DNA of 32,500 nt from Halichondria panicea. Lineage: Eukaryota > Porifera > Demospongiae > Suberitida > Halichondriidae. The stretch lies in NCBI RefSeq assembly GCF_963675165.1, contig NC_087387.1, forward strand, positions 6,230,558 through 6,263,057, given 5' to 3'. The notes beneath the pieces were generated by a model. The model searched no databases. It was given only the letters and a program-made list of their open reading frames with translations, and was not told where the DNA came from. The position numbers and the translations under genes are program-made. Positions 29,161 to 32,500 of the stretch are shown piece after piece; position 1 is the first letter of the stretch; each line of letters opens with the position of its first letter.

Positions 29161-29769
29161 GTGTTTTGGAATTTTTCATTTGATGGCATCCCACTGATTT
29201 ATTGTTTTGAGCATTCAAAAGCAGTAGTTATGCCTCGAGGTGTAGCCGTACGAGGGTTACGGTAAAGCTGACTGTGTGTGTCTGTCTTGTGTGTCTGTTC
29301 CAGCTGTAACTGCTCAGTAGCTATTATTTTTTTTTTAACTTACAGACACACCCCTTATTCCTGGATGTAATGCGCATGCGCGCTCAATATACTACGTGTA
29401 AGAGAATCCATTTTGAACCCCAGATCCTGGCAGAAATCAATTTTCTTTGTTGAGGTCCTGGTAAGACAAACCAACCTTTTCGATAACTCTTTTTAGACTG
29501 CTTGTTATAGATATACTACTTTCTGTGATTGAATTCTGTCTTCAATACTTATCACTGTCTATGCCTTTGACAAAGGTTTGCTCCCACTGTTTGCATGGCT
29601 ACAGGCCATTTAAGACGATCAATTAACTGTGGACACCCCTTTCTTGTGAAACAATCAAAGCACATTGCAAAGTATTTACCTCTTCTATAACACTCTAATA
29701 TACTGTTGAGCGAAAGCAAAAACATGGCGAGAGGCATTAGCAAGCGCACGCTTGCAACACTCGTTTGAT
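29161..29769. other. Non-coding stretch
   Basis: A minus-strand ORF at 29749-29552 has one hydrophobic segment but no recognisable family, and I do not call it. A t-run near 29327 and a gcgcatgcgcgc palindrome near 29371 are the only other features. Confidence 0.35.
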
Positions 29770-30080
29770 TAGCAGTACTTTAAGGGACCAACTTCTATAG
29801 TCAAACACGTCTCCAAGGTACACGCGTACGCAAAGTGGGCTGTCCAGCACACATTCATGTACATGTTATTACCTTCCATCAGTTATTAATATAAGTTATT
29901 ACCTTCCATTATTTGATGTTTCCATTGAACCCAGCAACCATTCACTCGGATCTAAGAAACAAAGGCAACAAAGTTTGCAGCTCTAAAGCAAGTACTCTTG
30001 GGAAAGAAAGTGGAGACAATAAAATGTAGTAACATAATGTTCAAGAGATTATCACGGATAAAGGCACTAAGACAGGTATG
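29770..30080. repeat. Left arm of a roughly 270-bp inverted duplication
   Basis: Pairs with 30715-31000 on the opposite strand through gcagtactttaa, aaacacgtctccaagg, gtgggctgtccagcacacat, ccagcaaccattcactcgga, gtggagacaa and aaggcactaagaca. The arms are clearly homologous but carry scattered substitutions and small indels. The 640-bp centre could be the body of a foldback element. Confidence 0.85.
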
Positions 30081-30180
30081 TCGTCACTTTTCAAACATAA
30101 TTACTATAATTAATTTCCTTATACATTTGTAGGCTAAGGAGAAATTACTGGAAGAAAACGCTCCTGCTGAGTCCATCTAG
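29956..30180 (+). CDS. Candidate two-exon small ORF of unknown function
   Basis: A frame open from 29956 contains an ATG at 30037 reading MFKRLSRIKALRQ to a good donor CAG/GTATGT (30075/30076). A consensus acceptor (ttatacatttgtag, 30132) resumes in phase at AKEKLLEENAPAESI and stops at TAG (30178-30180). That gives at least 28 residues, or about 55 if the frame upstream of the ATG is used. The peptide is basic and then acidic, probably helical. A third exon-like piece (cag/GGAGAAAGAGG...GTGCCG/GTGAGT, about 30286-30351) follows. No family recognised. The first exon lies inside the left arm of the inverted duplication, so this may belong to a transposable element. Confidence 0.3.
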
Positions 30181-30714
30181 AATCTCAGCCACAAAGCAGT
30201 AAATTCTTTGTTTCACTACACGCTTTAATGAATGTACCTGCATGTAAATGCATGAGATATATAAATGATTGATTATGGCAAACAGGGAGAAAGAGGTACA
30301 ACGAATACTCTGAGAAGATTGTCTTGGTTACAAGATGCCTGCATTGTGCCGGTGAGTATCAACGATTAAGTTGCGTATTAACTGTTTAAACACAGTTTCT
30401 ATATAATTATAATTATGTTGACAGCATTGTTTTTTGCGTATACTGCCCCCAACAGCATGACTGTCTTTGCATGTTTGACACAAACCACAATCTTCTTTTA
30501 CATTCAGAGCATTCGTTGCACCTCTTTTTCTCCTCTTTTCTCCCTGTTTGAATCAGAAATCAGAAAGTACGTATGTACATTCATAACGTGTAGTGAAAGA
30601 AATCTGCTTTGTGGATGAGACTAGATGAAGCGTTTTATTCCAGTAATTTTTCCTAGCCTACAAAATGTATCAAAGAATGCATGTATCAAGTATTATGTTT
30701 GAAATGTGACGACA

Positions 30715-31000
30715 TAATACCTGCATGTCTTAGTGCCTTATCATGTCTCCGAGAGTATCGTATATGTTACTACATTTTGTTGTCTCCACTTCTCTGTTAA
30801 GAATACTTTAGAGCTGCAATTTTTGTTGCCTTTGTTTTCTAGATCCGAGTGAATGGTTGCTGGGTTCAATGAAACAGCAAATGATGGGAAGTAACAACTC
30901 ATATACATGAATGTGTGCTGGACAGCCCACTTTGTGTGTACGCGTGTATCTTGGAGACGTGTTCGACTAGATGTTGAAGTAAAGTACTGTGCTGACCAAA
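30715..31000. repeat. Right arm of the inverted duplication
   Basis: Reverse-complement partner of 29770-30080. Reading minus it carries a frame across ccagcaaccattcactcgga, but the two arms do not share an intact long ORF. Confidence 0.85.
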
Positions 31001-31174
31001 CTATACTGACATGGCACCGCAATGCTGCTTTCGAATGCTCGAAACAATAATGGGATGCTATCGAACATTATTTAATTGCCCTGAATGGTTACCTACAAAT
31101 TAATATTTGTAATAACGTTATTTTGGTAACAATCTGTTTTCGTCGTCCACCTTGCACCTGTTTCTATAGCTAAG

Positions 31175-32090
31175 TCAGGGGCGTACACAAGGTGGTGCTT
31201 AGGGTGCTCCAGCACCCCCATCCAGGCTCTGGTGCTCCAGCACCCTATCCAGACTCAGAGAAGCTCAAGTAGATAGTTCAACCATCACTGGCTGGCTAGA
31301 AGGAAGCTACACTTACTGCAGCTATCTACAGCTTAATAGTGATAGTTACAATAACTTTATACCAGTTAGATCTAGCTAGCTAGCCTAAAAAACTTATCGT
31401 TACTGGGATATCCATGGGAACTAATAAAGAGTGGGGAGGGGCTCAATAATAAGGCTAGGCAGCAGGAAGTGGTTTGCTGTATCAAACACTTGAGCTGGCC
31501 TCACAACATGCAGCACAACAAGGTTCTTGGACCAGGTACATGAGGTACATGAATGTATAGTATAATTATATAATTAAGCCTACATGTATGTACAATAAAA
31601 TTAATTAATAATAATCAATGTTTGCAATGTAAACTACAAAGTCTCTTTTCCTCAACATCAAGGTACTGGTGGTCATACTTTGTACGCTGCCTGTCATCTC
31701 CTGGTAAGCTGATCAATCTTTTAGTGGCCTGAAAAGAAAAGAATCAAGACTGTCGTCAGATCAAGCAAAGGAACAAACGTTTATCATCACTTACACTTCT
31801 ACATTTACACAGAGTAGACTAGACATGATTGCATTGACATTTGACATACCTTAAGAAGAGTTGGCTAGAGTTTGCCATCCCAGGCGAATTGAGCTTCTGG
31901 TCGTAAACATTCTTGACTTGCTGATGGCACTGTAAAATACTGTCAGTACTGTGGCTGTGCACCATCTAGAAAACAGTGGGCGTTGCCGACAAAAGGGGCG
32001 TCATCCCGGAAGTGGGGGTGGTCTAAATTTTGCGGCGCGCTTCACGCGCAATGAGCACCACCATTAACTGAATCCTAGGATCGCCCCTGA
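31175..32090. mobile_element. Possible DNA element with tcaggggcg ends, 916 bp
   Basis: tcaggggcg (31175-31183) and cgcccctga (32082-32090) are inverted. A ggtgctccagcaccc pair near 31205 and 31232, and G/C-rich sequence near 32030, resemble the ends of non-autonomous elements. The terminal match is short and no target duplication is evident, so the boundary is tentative. No coding sequence seen inside. Confidence 0.35.
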
Positions 32091-32099
32091 GCTTGCTCA

Positions 32100-32320
32100 C
32101 TGGAGTCCTGGTACCAATGTACTCATAGTAGTCTACTTAGTAAAGTACAGCTGAAAGCCTCCTAGAGCTGTACAGTACAGCTCTAGGAGGCTTTCAGCAT
32201 CATCCTTTATGAATGTTGTGCCCCTGAAGCTATTATGTGAAGAATTCGAGGGGTGTGGTTGTGGTTAAATAACTTCCGTTCCTGATATCGAGTGAACAAA
32301 GCCAATCCCGTAACAGTAAC
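32100..32320. repeat. Inverted duplication partner of 28370-28570
   Basis: Contains, on the opposite strand, the same ordered blocks as 28370-28570. It differs by carrying the perfect palindrome at 32150-32198 where the other copy has a simple gcctcctagggctgcacagc segment. Confidence 0.8.
32150..32198. repeat. Perfect palindrome, 24-bp arms, 1-nt loop
   Basis: Arms 32150-32173 and 32175-32198 are exact reverse complements around an A at 32174. The arm begins gctgaaagcctcctagagct. Confidence 0.95.
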
Positions 32321-32500
32321 AACACAAACGTAAATGTGGCGACTGCAACAGAAGTTACATAACTTGTGGAATGGATCTAACAAGTGGGTGGGGCCATGTA
32401 CGTACGTGCATGTCTTTTTGTTTGGGGAAGGATACAGACATGCCAGCCAGTCTATAACAGATGTCCGAGCAAACGGTATACGGGGGAGGATTGGAAGAAT

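Noticed and set aside
29552-29749. 65-codon minus-strand ORF with a hydrophobic start
   Set aside because: No recognisable family, no splice partners, and no composition difference from the flanking non-coding DNA.

Overview
The window looks like animal nuclear DNA, most probably from a sponge (demosponge) or another early-branching invertebrate. The reasons are spliced genes with short introns, an NLR-type immune gene (NACHT, leucine-rich repeats and a DEATH-like domain), a TKL/tyrosine-kinase-like gene, an IgGFc-binding-type exon, a Penelope-like retroelement and a dense load of small inverted-repeat elements in AT-rich DNA full of ataattat and gcatgc strings. The host call is inference; no rRNA, tRNA or bacterial operon is visible.

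Layout. 1-968: two exons of a protein kinase on the minus strand, running off the left edge. 1840-3260: about nine diverged tandem repeats ending in a near-perfect palindrome. 3824-4478: a non-autonomous DNA element carrying what looks like a promoter and a short first exon. 4577-7992: a 3.36 kb Penelope-like element on the minus strand with a 28-bp target duplication, terminal repeats, an ORF1 and a frameshifted reverse transcriptase. 8280-10315: inverted and direct copies of a small module encoding a signal-peptide-like exon and a transmembrane exon, then a TA-flanked MITE. 10506-11330: two tandem arrays. 11330-14080: mostly non-coding, with MITE-like elements.

14084-21096 is the main gene on the plus strand: a NACHT exon, a very long LRR region built from about 195-residue super-repeats in alternating 582/591-bp units, an acidic Ser/Thr-rich linker over two small exons, a decayed half DEATH exon and a complete DEATH-like exon at the C-terminus. 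All four downstream splice junctions agree in phase with an AAG/GTAAGG donor inside the last LRR, so the tail belongs to the same gene model. The usual NLR order puts the DEATH domain before NACHT. The same locus carries two in-frame stops, a 4-bp duplication, an 11-bp deletion and one further frame change, so this copy is probably a pseudogene or a heavily eroded allele.

21097-32500 holds no intact gene that I can support. It contains a pogo-like element with an internal inverted repeat of P-loop-coding sequence, a 61/63-bp higher-order tandem array, an IgGFc-binding-type exon remnant (minus strand), a third copy of the transmembrane-exon module, several TIR elements, a roughly 270-bp inverted duplication around a small two-exon ORF, and a second inverted duplication (28.37 kb against 32.3 kb) in which only one copy has a perfect palindrome.
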